Source: Thiotrichaceae bacterium UBA973 (lineage in GTDB: Bacteria; Pseudomonadota; Gammaproteobacteria; Eutrophobiales; Eutrophobiaceae). From it: DNA of 64,000 nt. The position numbers were made by a program, and so were the translations under genes. The notes under the pieces were generated by a model. It was not told the DNA's origin. It saw only the letters and a list, made by a program, of their open reading frames with translations, and made no database searches. Position 1 is the stretch's first letter, and each line of letters starts with the position of its first letter. Below, piece by piece: positions 43,172-51,914 of the stretch. Where the stretch lies: NCBI GenBank assembly GCA_002292815.1, contig DBBX01000007.1, positions 1 to 64,000 of the forward strand. The letters are read 5' to 3'.

Positions 43172-44059
43172 TTAATTATCTGAAAGGGATGCCGCTTTAT
43201 CACGTAATGTTTTGATAGATGCCGTGTTTAATATCTCATTATCAGATGTGCGTACATCTCCACCTAATAACTCAGCCACGCGTTGTGTGGTGTTTAAATA
43301 TAATTCAAATACCACGCTAGCATCAATTGAAGCAGGTGAATACATGAATACGACAACGCCTTTTGTCTTTAAGTCGGCCATACGTCCAAGGTCGAACGAC
43401 CCAGGTTCATGCATATTTGCAATGCTAAATAATGGTTGCCCAGAATGAAGTTTACCTGGCCCAAAGTGATGAAAAATATTCATGTGTCCATAGACCATTC
43501 CTACTTCATCAGCGGCTTTACTGATCGATAGCCCGTTAAATAATATATGTGCGGGGCTGGTAATATACAGCACTAATAAATCTTCACTGCTTTGATTAGC
43601 TTTTAGTGTATCTGCATCCTGCTCAGGTACTTCTGGTGTTCTTTCATCTTCATGTTCTTGAATATCTTCTTCGATTGCAGCAAAGACATCATAGTCATTA
43701 TTTTCAGAAGATTCTGTTTCATAATCCTTGACACTCATTTCAAGCGGTAATGGTAGTTCATCATCAGGAGCATCATGATTATTTTCAGGTTCTGGTGTAG
43801 TTAAAGGTACAACTGGATTAGATTCACCTATGTTCTGGTCTCTTGTTTGAGTTAACAAGCTACCTAGAACAGCCATTGCAGCAGCAGAATCTTCCGCTTC
43901 ATTGTTGAATGGTGTTAATGGGATGTCAGGGGTTTCGTCAACGGCATCAAGAATATCCGTCTTCTTTTTTGGGCTCGTCTTATAAAATATTTCCCATAGG
44001 TAAATGCCTAGGACTATAAAGCATCCAACTATTAATAATGTTAGGCGCAGCTTATCCAT
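43172..44059 (-). CDS. zipA: Cell division protein ZipA
   Basis: This is a 295-residue protein with an N-terminal membrane segment facing the cytoplasm (about residues 4-24), a long acidic Pro/Glu-rich linker (about 30-150), and the C-terminal FtsZ-binding domain (LLVLYITSPAHILFNGLSISKAADEVGMVYGHMNIFHHF...LGGDVRTSDNEILNTASIKTLRDKA). It tethers FtsZ filaments to the membrane. It lies between smc (89 bases upstream) and ligA, the normal context. Confidence 0.93.
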   Translation of the reverse strand: MDKLRLTLLIVGCFIVLGIYLWEIFYKTSPKKKTDILDAVDETPDIPLTPFNNEAEDSAAAMAVLGSLLTQTRDQNIGESNPVVPLTTPEPENNHDAPDDELPLPLEMSVKDYETESSENNDYDVFAAIEEDIQEHEDERTPEVPEQDADTLKANQSSEDLLVLYITSPAHILFNGLSISKAADEVGMVYGHMNIFHHFGPGKLHSGQPLFSIANMHEPGSFDLGRMADLKTKGVVVFMYSPASIDASVVFELYLNTTQRVAELLGGDVRTSDNEILNTASIKTLRDKAASLSDN

Positions 44060-44148
44060 AGGCGCTTATGGCTCATGATATTTATTGATTGAGATAGAAT
44101 AACAGTAGATTTGCCGACACTCAAAGCCAAACAAGCTTTAGTAATTGA

Positions 44149-47100
44149 TTAGGCTGTAGCTGCCATCTCAACTGCTTCGTCCATATCCACTGACACGAGT
44201 CGTGACACACCGGCCTCATGCATCGTGACTCCCAGAAGTTGATTAGCGATTTCCATTGTTATTTTATTATGCGTTATAAAAATAAACTGCACTTCATCGG
44301 ACATCGATTTCACCAATTCACTGAAACGACCTACATTAGTGTCATCGAGAGGCGCATCAACTTCGTCTAAAATGCAGAAGGGTGCCGGATTAAGTTTAAA
44401 TATTCCAAAGACTAGTGCAACCGCTGTAAGTGCTTTTTCACCACCTGATAATAAATGGATATTGCTGTTCTTTTTGCCTGGCGGACGAGCCATTATAGCA
44501 ACACCGGTCTGCAACAAATCATCACCTGTTAATTCGAGATAGGCATGCCCACCACCAAACAGTTTTGGAAACATTTCTTTGATATTTGTATTTAGCGCAT
44601 CAAATGTCTCTTTGAAACGAGTACGTGTTTCCTTGTCAATCTTGCCGATAGCATTCTCTAGGGTTGTTAATGCATCAATTAGATCTTTATGTTGGCTATC
44701 AAGATAAGTCTTACGCTCAGAATTCTGTGTGTACTCGTCAATTGCTGCAAGATTGATCGGCCCCAGTCTTTGAATTTTTCGATCCAGCGCTTCTAGTTGC
44801 GTACTCCATTCTTCCTGATTAGCGCCCTCTTCCATGGCTCCCAGTATTTCTTTTGCATTCTGTTCTTCAGCATTTAATTGTTCTTCAACTGTCTCAAGTC
44901 TAACCTGACAGCTATTGACGCCTAATCGTGCTTTTTCAAGATCTGTTCGAAGTGCCTCCAATCCTTGTTCGTATTTATGTCTGATTTGCTCAGACTCTCT
45001 CATGACCCCTTCGATAGTTTGCACATTCGTTCTGGCATCGCTTAGATTTTTTTCAGCATGAACTTTATCTTTTAAACAAGCTTCGATCTTCTCTTGTATT
45101 TCATTAACCGGGGACTTGTTTTCTGATAAGTTTTTCTCTAATTCAGACATTCTTGTCATTAGTTGCGAGACCTGAATGTCATTTCGTTTAATTGCCTGTT
45201 CATATGAAGCGCGACGAGAGCTGTGTGACTCTAGTTGCAATGCAATACCATGACTTTCGTTATGTGTTTCTTGCCAACGCGCTCTCGCTGTATTCAAAGA
45301 TTCACGATGTTTTTCTTTTACATTCGATAACTCAGTCCGTTGCTCTTGTAGTTGAACTTTATCTTTATCAAGCTGTACCAGTCGTTGTTTTATAGAATAA
45401 ATTTCTGCTTTATCAGTCTCATTTTGCTCTTGATTTAGATCGCGTTCTTCAACAAATTGTTGATAGCGAATCGTTTGTTGTTCAGATTCAGTTTGAGAAG
45501 ATGCCAGCTTAGTTCGCACGTTGGAGATTTCTTGTTGCTGGCTGTTTAATAAAACTTGCTGTTTATCAACTGTCAACTCAGCCTCTTCAAGGTTTTCTGC
45601 ATTAGCGTGCAATTGACCTTCGATAACTTTGATTTCTGTTTCACTGTTCCCAAGGTCTTGCTTGAGTGTAGTGATTTCAGCCTCTCGATTTAGAACACCA
45701 CTAGTAGCGTCACTGGCATTGTTGACAACAACCCAGTCATGCGTCATCCACACACCCTTTGCGGTAACAACGCTTTGCCCTACAGATAAACTGGACAACA
45801 TCCTGCCAGCTTCATCAGAAGATTCCGCAAGAAAAACGTTTTCAAGAATGGATGGGATTCGAATATCAGTTGTAATTTGGTCTATTAGACGAGGAAACTG
45901 ATTTGAATCGAGTGATGGATTGCTGCTAGTTGAATTGATAAGTCCTATTTTTCCGGGCGCGCGTTCTAACCTGCTTAGGTAATTGCCAATATCATCGACG
46001 CAAATGTCATGAAGGTGATTACCAATGACCGTTTCCAATGCATGTGCCCATTTCGGCTCAACCTTTATAGATTGAGAAAGACGTAATTGCTTGTCCAAAT
46101 CATGTTCCAGTAACCAGGCATTTATTTCCTGATTATCATCGAGAACAGATTGTTGTAATGTCTCCAAAGAAGCTAGCCGCCCCTTTAAGTGTTGATATTT
46201 TTGACGGGCAGCATCAAGACTTGTTGACAATGTTCTGACTTTGTCTCGATATTCTCTCACAATAGTCTGTTTTTCAGAATGTGAACTTAATAAAGCTGCT
46301 TGTTTATCTTCTTCTTCTTTTAAGCTAATGGTTAAGCTCTGAATATTATTATTTAGTTCAGACTCTTCAAACCTTGATATTTCCTGGTCTAGCATAATTC
46401 TACGTTCGGCTAGTTCATCAAGACCAAACTCAAGATGTTCTAAACGAGTTTTATCAAGTTGCTCTTGTCGAGCGAACTCAGAAAATGATTCATTGAATGT
46501 ATCCCACTCAGCTTGCCAGCCTTGCATCGCTTCTTCAGCATTATTCAGGATTTCATATGCCTTGTTACTTTCGTCTCTTGAACCGGTAAGTTTTGGTTCT
46601 AGATTGGCTAGTTCAGCATGGAGCTTCTCGTACTCGGACTTATCTTGTTCATGCTGCCTGCTTGTGTCGGCATGGTTTGCTCTTGCCTTCTCAAGTTCTG
46701 ATTCGATAGATGTAATTTTTTCCCGAGTATGCTGAAGTTTTTGTTCGTACTGAGATATATCACTACCCACTTTGTAATATTCTGACTGCATATTATTAAA
46801 GTTTTGATTGGCCTCGCTCAGACTATCACGCTGCTTTTCTATCTCTGCCTCAGTTTCGCGCACTCTTGCAATAGAAGCCTCTACTGTATTTTCTCTTTTG
46901 CCAGACTCTTCTTTCAGCGACTCCATTTCAGAGCTAAGGTCACGCCAATTCAATGCCAGCAATTCAGCACTTAATTTGCGTTGATCTTGCTTCAAATTTT
47001 TATAACGTTCCGCGGCTTTGGCTTGTCGTTGCAAATGGTTTAGTTGTTTTTCTAATTCGTCACGAATATCGGTTAATCGCTCAATATTTTCTTTGGTATG

Positions 47101-47655
47101 CCTAATTCGATTTTCAGTTTCACGACGACGTTCACGATATTTTGATATTCCGGCAGCTTCCTCAATAAATACTCTTAATTCTTCTGGTTTCGCTTCGATC
47201 AACCTTGAAATCATGCCCTGCTCAATAATGGCATAACTACGAGGTCCTAGACCCGTTCCAAGAAAAATTGCTGTGATATCTCTGCGTCGACAACGCGTAC
47301 CATTTAAATAATAGGTTGAAACCGCATCTCGATTAATCTGACGTTTAACTGAAATTTCATTGTAGCTAGCATATTGCCCACCCAATTTGTTCTCAGTATT
47401 ATCAAAAACCAGCTCAACGGAGGCTTGACTAACGGGCTGCCTGGCACTTGAACCACTAAATATGACGTCTGTTAGTGATTCGCCACGAAGATGTTTCGCA
47501 GAACTTTCCCCCATTACCCACGTAACAGCGTCAATGATGTTTGATTTGCCACAACCGTTTGGACCAACCACGCCAACAAGGCTGCCGGGGATGATCAGAT
47601 TGGTTGGATCTACAAAGGATTTAAAGCCTGAAAGTTTTATATTGCACAATCGCAT
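44149..47655 (-). CDS. smc: Chromosome partition protein SMC
   Basis: This is a 1168-residue SMC ATPase. The N-terminal Walker A is GPNGCGKSNIIDAV. Two long coiled-coil arms flank a hinge (about 515-625, HALETVIGNHLHDICVDDIGNYL). The C-terminal head has the signature LLSGGEKALTAVALVFGIF and Walker B CILDEVDAPLDD. The ATG at 47655 gives MRLCNIKLSGFKSFVDPT, the family start; a TTG four codons upstream is less likely. It makes the chromosome-organising SMC-ScpAB complex, and scpA/scpB are not in the window. It is divergent from queF. Confidence 0.96.
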   Translation of the reverse strand: MRLCNIKLSGFKSFVDPTNLIIPGSLVGVVGPNGCGKSNIIDAVTWVMGESSAKHLRGESLTDVIFSGSSARQPVSQASVELVFDNTENKLGGQYASYNEISVKRQINRDAVSTYYLNGTRCRRRDITAIFLGTGLGPRSYAIIEQGMISRLIEAKPEELRVFIEEAAGISKYRERRRETENRIRHTKENIERLTDIRDELEKQLNHLQRQAKAAERYKNLKQDQRKLSAELLALNWRDLSSEMESLKEESGKRENTVEASIARVRETEAEIEKQRDSLSEANQNFNNMQSEYYKVGSDISQYEQKLQHTREKITSIESELEKARANHADTSRQHEQDKSEYEKLHAELANLEPKLTGSRDESNKAYEILNNAEEAMQGWQAEWDTFNESFSEFARQEQLDKTRLEHLEFGLDELAERRIMLDQEISRFEESELNNNIQSLTISLKEEEDKQAALLSSHSEKQTIVREYRDKVRTLSTSLDAARQKYQHLKGRLASLETLQQSVLDDNQEINAWLLEHDLDKQLRLSQSIKVEPKWAHALETVIGNHLHDICVDDIGNYLSRLERAPGKIGLINSTSSNPSLDSNQFPRLIDQITTDIRIPSILENVFLAESSDEAGRMLSSLSVGQSVVTAKGVWMTHDWVVVNNASDATSGVLNREAEITTLKQDLGNSETEIKVIEGQLHANAENLEEAELTVDKQQVLLNSQQQEISNVRTKLASSQTESEQQTIRYQQFVEERDLNQEQNETDKAEIYSIKQRLVQLDKDKVQLQEQRTELSNVKEKHRESLNTARARWQETHNESHGIALQLESHSSRRASYEQAIKRNDIQVSQLMTRMSELEKNLSENKSPVNEIQEKIEACLKDKVHAEKNLSDARTNVQTIEGVMRESEQIRHKYEQGLEALRTDLEKARLGVNSCQVRLETVEEQLNAEEQNAKEILGAMEEGANQEEWSTQLEALDRKIQRLGPINLAAIDEYTQNSERKTYLDSQHKDLIDALTTLENAIGKIDKETRTRFKETFDALNTNIKEMFPKLFGGGHAYLELTGDDLLQTGVAIMARPPGKKNSNIHLLSGGEKALTAVALVFGIFKLNPAPFCILDEVDAPLDDTNVGRFSELVKSMSDEVQFIFITHNKITMEIANQLLGVTMHEAGVSRLVSVDMDEAVEMAATA

Positions 47656-47854
47656 GGGGCGATACAATACTAGAGATTCAAGTCGCTGTCCAAACCAAAA
47701 TTAAAACTATAAATAACATTATATAATACTAATAACTTGCTGATATATATAATATAATTACTTATACACGTAATAAGTGACAAGTCATGTAATAACATTT
47801 TAAATGAACTATGTTATCGTTCGATTTTTTACTACCAAAGAGAGTTTTTACCGA

Positions 47855-48244
47855 ATGTCTAGCCAAGCTACTGATACACTTGAAACATTTCCAAATCCAA
47901 AATCTGAACGTGATTTTACTATCAGGATCGATGTGCCTGAATTTACCTGTTTATGTCCGAAAACAGGCCAACCTGACTTTGCGACACTCGAAATTGAGTA
48001 TATTCCGGACGAATTATGTGTCGAACTCAAAGCCCTAAAGCTTTACGTCTGGTCCTACCGAGACCAAGGCGCTTTTCATGAGGCCGTTACCAATAAAATT
48101 CTGGATGATTTGGTGGCAGCAACATCACCTCGTTATATGAGATTGACAGCAATATTCAATGTTCGTGGTGGTGTATATACCACGGTCGTTGTCGACCATA
48201 TACAGGATGGATGGGCTCCTAAAACGCCAATCTCTTTGGTTTAA
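47855..48244 (+). CDS. queF: NADPH-dependent 7-cyano-7-deazaguanine reductase (QueF, unimodular type)
   Basis: This is a 129-residue short-type QueF from the ATG at 47855, which has an AAGAGAG Shine-Dalgarno ten bases upstream. A further ATG at 47804 in frame lacks one. The catalytic cysteine is C34 and its Asp partner D41 in FTCLCPKTGQPDFA, and the NADPH motif region is LELKALKLY/SYRDQGAFHE (written here as ELKALKLYVWSYRDQGAFHE). It reduces preQ0 to preQ1 for tRNA queuosine. The upstream AT-rich gap (150 bases) carries two short dyads but no preQ1 riboswitch that I can see. Confidence 0.94.
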   Translation: MSSQATDTLETFPNPKSERDFTIRIDVPEFTCLCPKTGQPDFATLEIEYIPDELCVELKALKLYVWSYRDQGAFHEAVTNKILDDLVAATSPRYMRLTAIFNVRGGVYTTVVVDHIQDGWAPKTPISLV

Positions 48245-48258
48245 CAAGATTTATTGAC

Positions 48259-48987
48259 ATGAAACAATTTCAATTGGGCTTTAATTATGTGCTCTCTGGC
48301 TTTAAATTGATCCTGAAACCGGGCATTCGCGTTTACGTCGTAATTCCTTTGCTCATAAACACTTTATTATTTGCAACAGCCATCCTTTTTGGCGCAGACT
48401 CACTTAATAATTTAATTAATGGGCTTTTGGCCCGCTGGGATTGGCTCGAATATTTAACATGGCTGATCTGGCCAATTTTCGTAATTATCTCATTAGCAAT
48501 CGTATTCTTTTGTTTTTCAATAATTGCCAATCTTATTGGTGCTCCTTTTAATGGATTTTTAGCAGCTTCAGTAGAACGATCATTAACAGGCAAAGAAATC
48601 ACATCAATAAATGAGCAGGCTCTGATAAAAGTAGTTGTTGATGCCATTAAGTCTGAATTTCAAAAAGTTTTATATTTCATTATCCGTGCGATACCTCTTT
48701 TGATACTATTCATTATACCGATGGTTCAAGTTGCAGCACCTTTAATATGGTTCTTGTTTACAGCATGGATGTTAGCCCTTGAATATGGCGATTACCCTAT
48801 GGGGAATCATGATATTGACTTTAAGCAGCAACGCGAAAAATTCAGATTAAATCGCCAACTTGCATTTGGTTTTGGTTCTGGTGTCATGCTTTTAACCATG
48901 ATTCCTGTTATTAATTTTTTAGCTATGCCAGTAGCTGTGGCCGGGGCAACACGCATGTTTGTTGAATCCCCGGAGTTGAAGTTATGA
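48259..48987 (+). CDS. cysZ: CysZ-like EI24 domain membrane protein (sulfate transport)
   Basis: This is a 242-residue integral membrane protein with about four to six hydrophobic segments. The start (GFNYVLSGFKLILKPGIRVYVVIPLLINTLLF) and the LIGAPFNGFLAASVERSLTG motif match the EI24/CysZ family, and 'DYPMGNHDIDFKQQREKFR' near the end is also typical. CysZ supports sulfate uptake for cysteine synthesis. It follows queF after 14 bases. No cysteine biosynthesis gene is nearby, so the role rests on family alone. Confidence 0.88.
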   Translation: MKQFQLGFNYVLSGFKLILKPGIRVYVVIPLLINTLLFATAILFGADSLNNLINGLLARWDWLEYLTWLIWPIFVIISLAIVFFCFSIIANLIGAPFNGFLAASVERSLTGKEITSINEQALIKVVVDAIKSEFQKVLYFIIRAIPLLILFIIPMVQVAAPLIWFLFTAWMLALEYGDYPMGNHDIDFKQQREKFRLNRQLAFGFGSGVMLLTMIPVINFLAMPVAVAGATRMFVESPELKL

Positions 48988-49070
48988 ATGATATTTATCA
49001 TTCATAAATTGCTTCGATACTTGCTTTCTGGTATAGATGCACGCTGATTTTTATTAGCCGGAGACTTGGA

Positions 49071-49802
49071 ATGGCGACCAAGAAGAAAACGAGTAAAAAA
49101 ACTGCTAAAAAGAAAGTGGCAAAAAAGAAGGTTCCTTTGAAAAAGAAGGTGACCAAGAAAAAAGCCGCTACTAAAAAAGCATCTAAAAAGAAGGTGACCA
49201 AGAAAAAAACAGCCGCCAAAAAGAAAGTGGCTAAGAAAAAAACAACTGTTAAAAAGACACCCCCCAAGAAAAAGGTTGCCAAGAAAAAAACAGTTGTAAA
49301 AAAGCAATCCGTTAAACCTACCAAGAAGAAAAATGAAGGAATGGCAAAAGTAACTAAGATCAACACAAAAAGTGACAAGGTAAGTAAAACAAACAAGAAA
49401 ACTAAAGTTGCGCCCTATACAGAAAAGAAAGGTGAGGATTATATGGGAGCGGAACAAACAGAACATTTCCGTGAGATACTCAACACGTGGAAACACGACC
49501 TGATGGAAGAAGTTGACCGAACTGTTCATCATATGCAAGACGAAGCATCAAACTTTCCTGACCCAAGTGATAGAGCATCACAAGAAGAAGAATTTGCTCT
49601 GGAACTTCGCACACGGGACAGAGAAAGAAAATTAATCCGTAAGATTGATGAAGCAATACTGACTTTAGATAGTGGTGATTATGGCTATTGTGATGTATGT
49701 GGCATTGAAATCGGTGTGCGCAGACTTGAGGCAAGGCCAACCGCAACACAATGCATTGATTGTAAGACTCTAGACGAAATTAAAGAACGTCAACTAGGTT
49801 GA
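49071..49802 (+). CDS. dksA: RNA polymerase-binding factor DksA with long lysine-rich N-terminal tail
   Basis: The C-terminal 119 residues are DksA: the coiled-coil tip D164-PS-D167 (DPSDRASQEEEFALELRTRD) that acts in the RNA polymerase secondary channel, and the four-Cys zinc finger C207, C210, C228, C231. In front lies about 120 residues of Lys/Ala/Thr/Val repeats (units like AKKKVAKKKT), similar to histone H1-like and AlgP tails, probably nucleic-acid binding. The start ATG at 49071 has a GGAGA Shine-Dalgarno. An internal ATG at 49443 has GGTGAGG (49431-49437) five bases ahead and would make the DksA domain alone. gluQRS follows in the same reading frame after the TGA. Confidence 0.93.
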   Translation: MATKKKTSKKTAKKKVAKKKVPLKKKVTKKKAATKKASKKKVTKKKTAAKKKVAKKKTTVKKTPPKKKVAKKKTVVKKQSVKPTKKKNEGMAKVTKINTKSDKVSKTNKKTKVAPYTEKKGEDYMGAEQTEHFREILNTWKHDLMEEVDRTVHHMQDEASNFPDPSDRASQEEEFALELRTRDRERKLIRKIDEAILTLDSGDYGYCDVCGIEIGVRRLEARPTATQCIDCKTLDEIKERQLG

Positions 49803-49811
49803 TTTGTTTTA

Positions 49812-50696
49812 ATCTCTGATTCGAATATTAATTCTGAATATCGTGGCCGCTTTGCTCCAACGCCGAGCGGTCCTCTTCATTTCGGTTCCGTCATTGCCGC
49901 CTTAGGCAGTTATCTACAAGCTCGACAACAAAATGGGAAATGGTTGGTTCGAATTGAAGATGTCGATCTGCCTAGAACAGTCCTTGATTCAGACAAGGTC
50001 ATTCTTAATCAACTAGAGGCTCTAGGTTTGTTTTGGGATGAAGAAATTGTTTTTCAAAGCCAACGCTCTCATCTATACGAATCCGCACTTGAGACTTTAA
50101 ATCTAGAAGGATGCACTTTCACATGTGCATGTACTCGTAAAAAGACTGCAAACAGACCTTATCCAGGCACTTGTCGTAAAGGTGTCGCTAACGGTCTGAC
50201 GGGCCGTTCGATTCGCATCAAAACAAACAATGAAACTATTTCGGTTGCTGATCTATTGCAGGGCAAATATTCTCAATCGCTAGAATCAGATATTGGCGAC
50301 TTTATTATTAAACGTACGGACGGATTATTCGCCTATCACCTGGCTGTCACTGTTGATGATGCCGAACAAAATATCAATGAAATCGTCAGAGGTGCAGACT
50401 TACTTGATTCAACACCAAGACAGATATATTTACAAAAACTACTTGGCGTACATACACCTACCTATCTTCATTTGCCTGTTGCGACAAATAAAGATGGCAG
50501 TAAAGTGAGCAAACAATCTCATGCTGCAGAAATCAATCTCAAAGATCCACCCAAAGTAATTTTCGATGCGCTCTGCTTTCTTGGACAATCACCACCGCCT
50601 GAAGCCATTGACTCCGACCTTGAGTCATTATTAGATTGGTCCATTAAAAACTGGAATATAAAGACCATTCCCAAACAAAAAGAAATTACAATTTAA
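49812..50696 (+). CDS. gluQRS: Glutamyl-Q tRNA(Asp) synthetase, ATC start proposed
   Basis: This truncated GluRS-like enzyme glutamylates queuosine in tRNA(Asp). The HIGH-like signature is APTPSGPLHFGS, the zinc ligands are CAC...YPGTC, and the KMSKS-like site is KVSKQ. The first usual start codon is a TTG at 49944, inside the protein after the signature, and using it would delete the nucleotide-binding site. Between the dksA TGA (49800-49802) and the signature the codons include no ATG, GTG, TTG or CTG. The ATC at 49812 gives M-SDSNINSEYRGRFAPTPSG, 294 residues, the normal length; ATT at 49827 is a second choice. No strong Shine-Dalgarno precedes it, so coupling to dksA termination is likely. 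queF, also for queuosine, is 1.6 kb upstream. Confidence 0.93.
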   Translation: MSDSNINSEYRGRFAPTPSGPLHFGSVIAALGSYLQARQQNGKWLVRIEDVDLPRTVLDSDKVILNQLEALGLFWDEEIVFQSQRSHLYESALETLNLEGCTFTCACTRKKTANRPYPGTCRKGVANGLTGRSIRIKTNNETISVADLLQGKYSQSLESDIGDFIIKRTDGLFAYHLAVTVDDAEQNINEIVRGADLLDSTPRQIYLQKLLGVHTPTYLHLPVATNKDGSKVSKQSHAAEINLKDPPKVIFDALCFLGQSPPPEAIDSDLESLLDWSIKNWNIKTIPKQKEITI

Positions 50697-50701
50697 AGCG
50701 A

Positions 50702-51817
50702 TTAACTATTGTATTTGTCATGACATTGTTTGCGTGCCAGAAATGCATCTCTGGCAATTTGTAGATCGTTCACAAACCATTCCAGCTCATTCATCTTTAA
50801 GGCTTGAGGACCATCAACCAAGGCCTTTGTAGAATCAGGGTGAAAATCAGCGAGCACCATGTTTGCTCCAGCAATGACACCTTGTGCGGCAGCATGCATG
50901 ACATCTAAAATCCCTTCTGGTCCGGCTTCACGCGAACCGACAGAATGTGATGGATCAATGCAAACCGGCATATGTGTATAACGTTTGACCACCGGCACAT
51001 GGGCAAAGTCAACCAGGTTTCGATGAGGATCTCCCATATTAGTTTTCATACCACGTAAGCAGAAAACGACATTGTGATTACCTTCGCTGGCAAGATATTC
51101 TGCTGCATTCAATGACTCTTCCAGGGTGATACCAAATCCTCGCTTGATTAACACCGGGAATTGTCGTTGACGACCTACTGCTTTGAGTAATTCAAAATTC
51201 TGGGTATTCCGAGTACCAATCTGCAACATAACCCCAGTTGGGTTTCCCGCTTGTTCTAGCGCCTGACTGATCTCCTCTATATGGATATCATGCGTAATTT
51301 CCATCGCTATTACCTTGATATCGTATTTACCTGCCAGCTCAAACACATAAGGCAGGCAGTCTTTTCCATAGCCTTGAAATGAATAAGGATTTGTACGCGG
51401 TTTATACGCACCCATCCGCGTGCAGTTTAATCCGAGTTCATTTAACGCTCGCATTACAATTTCAACATGTTCACGTGTATCAACGGCGCAAAGGCCAGCA
51501 AACACATGGAATTCGTCTTGCCCAAAGCGGACGCCGTTATAATCAAAGTAACTGGCACGGACATCTTCATTATGGCGCCCCAAGACTCTATATTCTCGCG
51601 ATACGCGAACTACTCTTTCAACCAGGGGGAAATTGCTGATATGCGCATCATCAAGCGGCATGGTGTCGCCAACCAGATAAAACTCTGTCAAACGCTGTTG
51701 CTCACCCTTTTCTTCGTGCATGCGAACCGTAATATTCGGTAGATTGTCGAGATAGGCCACCAAATCAGTATATTCGGTGCTAGTCTTATCTGAATCAGGC
51801 TTTAGAATAATAATCAT
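50702..51817 (-). CDS. aroF: 3-deoxy-7-phosphoheptulonate synthase, class I-beta (aroF type)
   Basis: This is a 371-residue DAHP synthase with an N-terminal ferredoxin-like regulatory domain (MIIILKPDSDK to YRVLGRH, about 1-82), then the KDSA/DAHPS barrel: FAGLCAVDTREHV, MGAYKPRTNPYSFQG, VLIKRGFGITLEE, and VCIDPSHSVG. It catalyses the first shikimate-pathway step. The N-domain places it with the Bacillus/Thermotoga-like type, not the E. coli AroG type. In the first barrel motif a Cys stands where the family often has Pro (AGLCAVDT against AGPCxxES), so the motif is slightly divergent. It is convergent with gluQRS (five bases). Confidence 0.9.
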   Translation of the reverse strand: MIIILKPDSDKTSTEYTDLVAYLDNLPNITVRMHEEKGEQQRLTEFYLVGDTMPLDDAHISNFPLVERVVRVSREYRVLGRHNEDVRASYFDYNGVRFGQDEFHVFAGLCAVDTREHVEIVMRALNELGLNCTRMGAYKPRTNPYSFQGYGKDCLPYVFELAGKYDIKVIAMEITHDIHIEEISQALEQAGNPTGVMLQIGTRNTQNFELLKAVGRQRQFPVLIKRGFGITLEESLNAAEYLASEGNHNVVFCLRGMKTNMGDPHRNLVDFAHVPVVKRYTHMPVCIDPSHSVGSREAGPEGILDVMHAAAQGVIAGANMVLADFHPDSTKALVDGPQALKMNELEWFVNDLQIARDAFLARKQCHDKYNS

Positions 51818-51914
51818 TTAATTTAAAGAACTTATATAAGAATAATTGACCAAATCATTACATTTAATAATTGAAAAATAAATAACAATTTAACCGCTTA
51901 AATCATATGTTTTT

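Noticed and set aside
47705..47854. preQ1 riboswitch upstream of queF
   Set aside because: The gap is AT-rich with two short dyads (ACTTAT/ATAAGT and ATAACAT/ATGTTAT) but no C-rich loop plus A-rich tail typical of preQ1 aptamers.
49002..49538. Long minus-strand open frames opposite dksA rich in Phe and Leu
   Set aside because: They are the complement of the lysine repeat (AAG/AAA reads as CTT/TTT). The plus frame carries the DksA domain.
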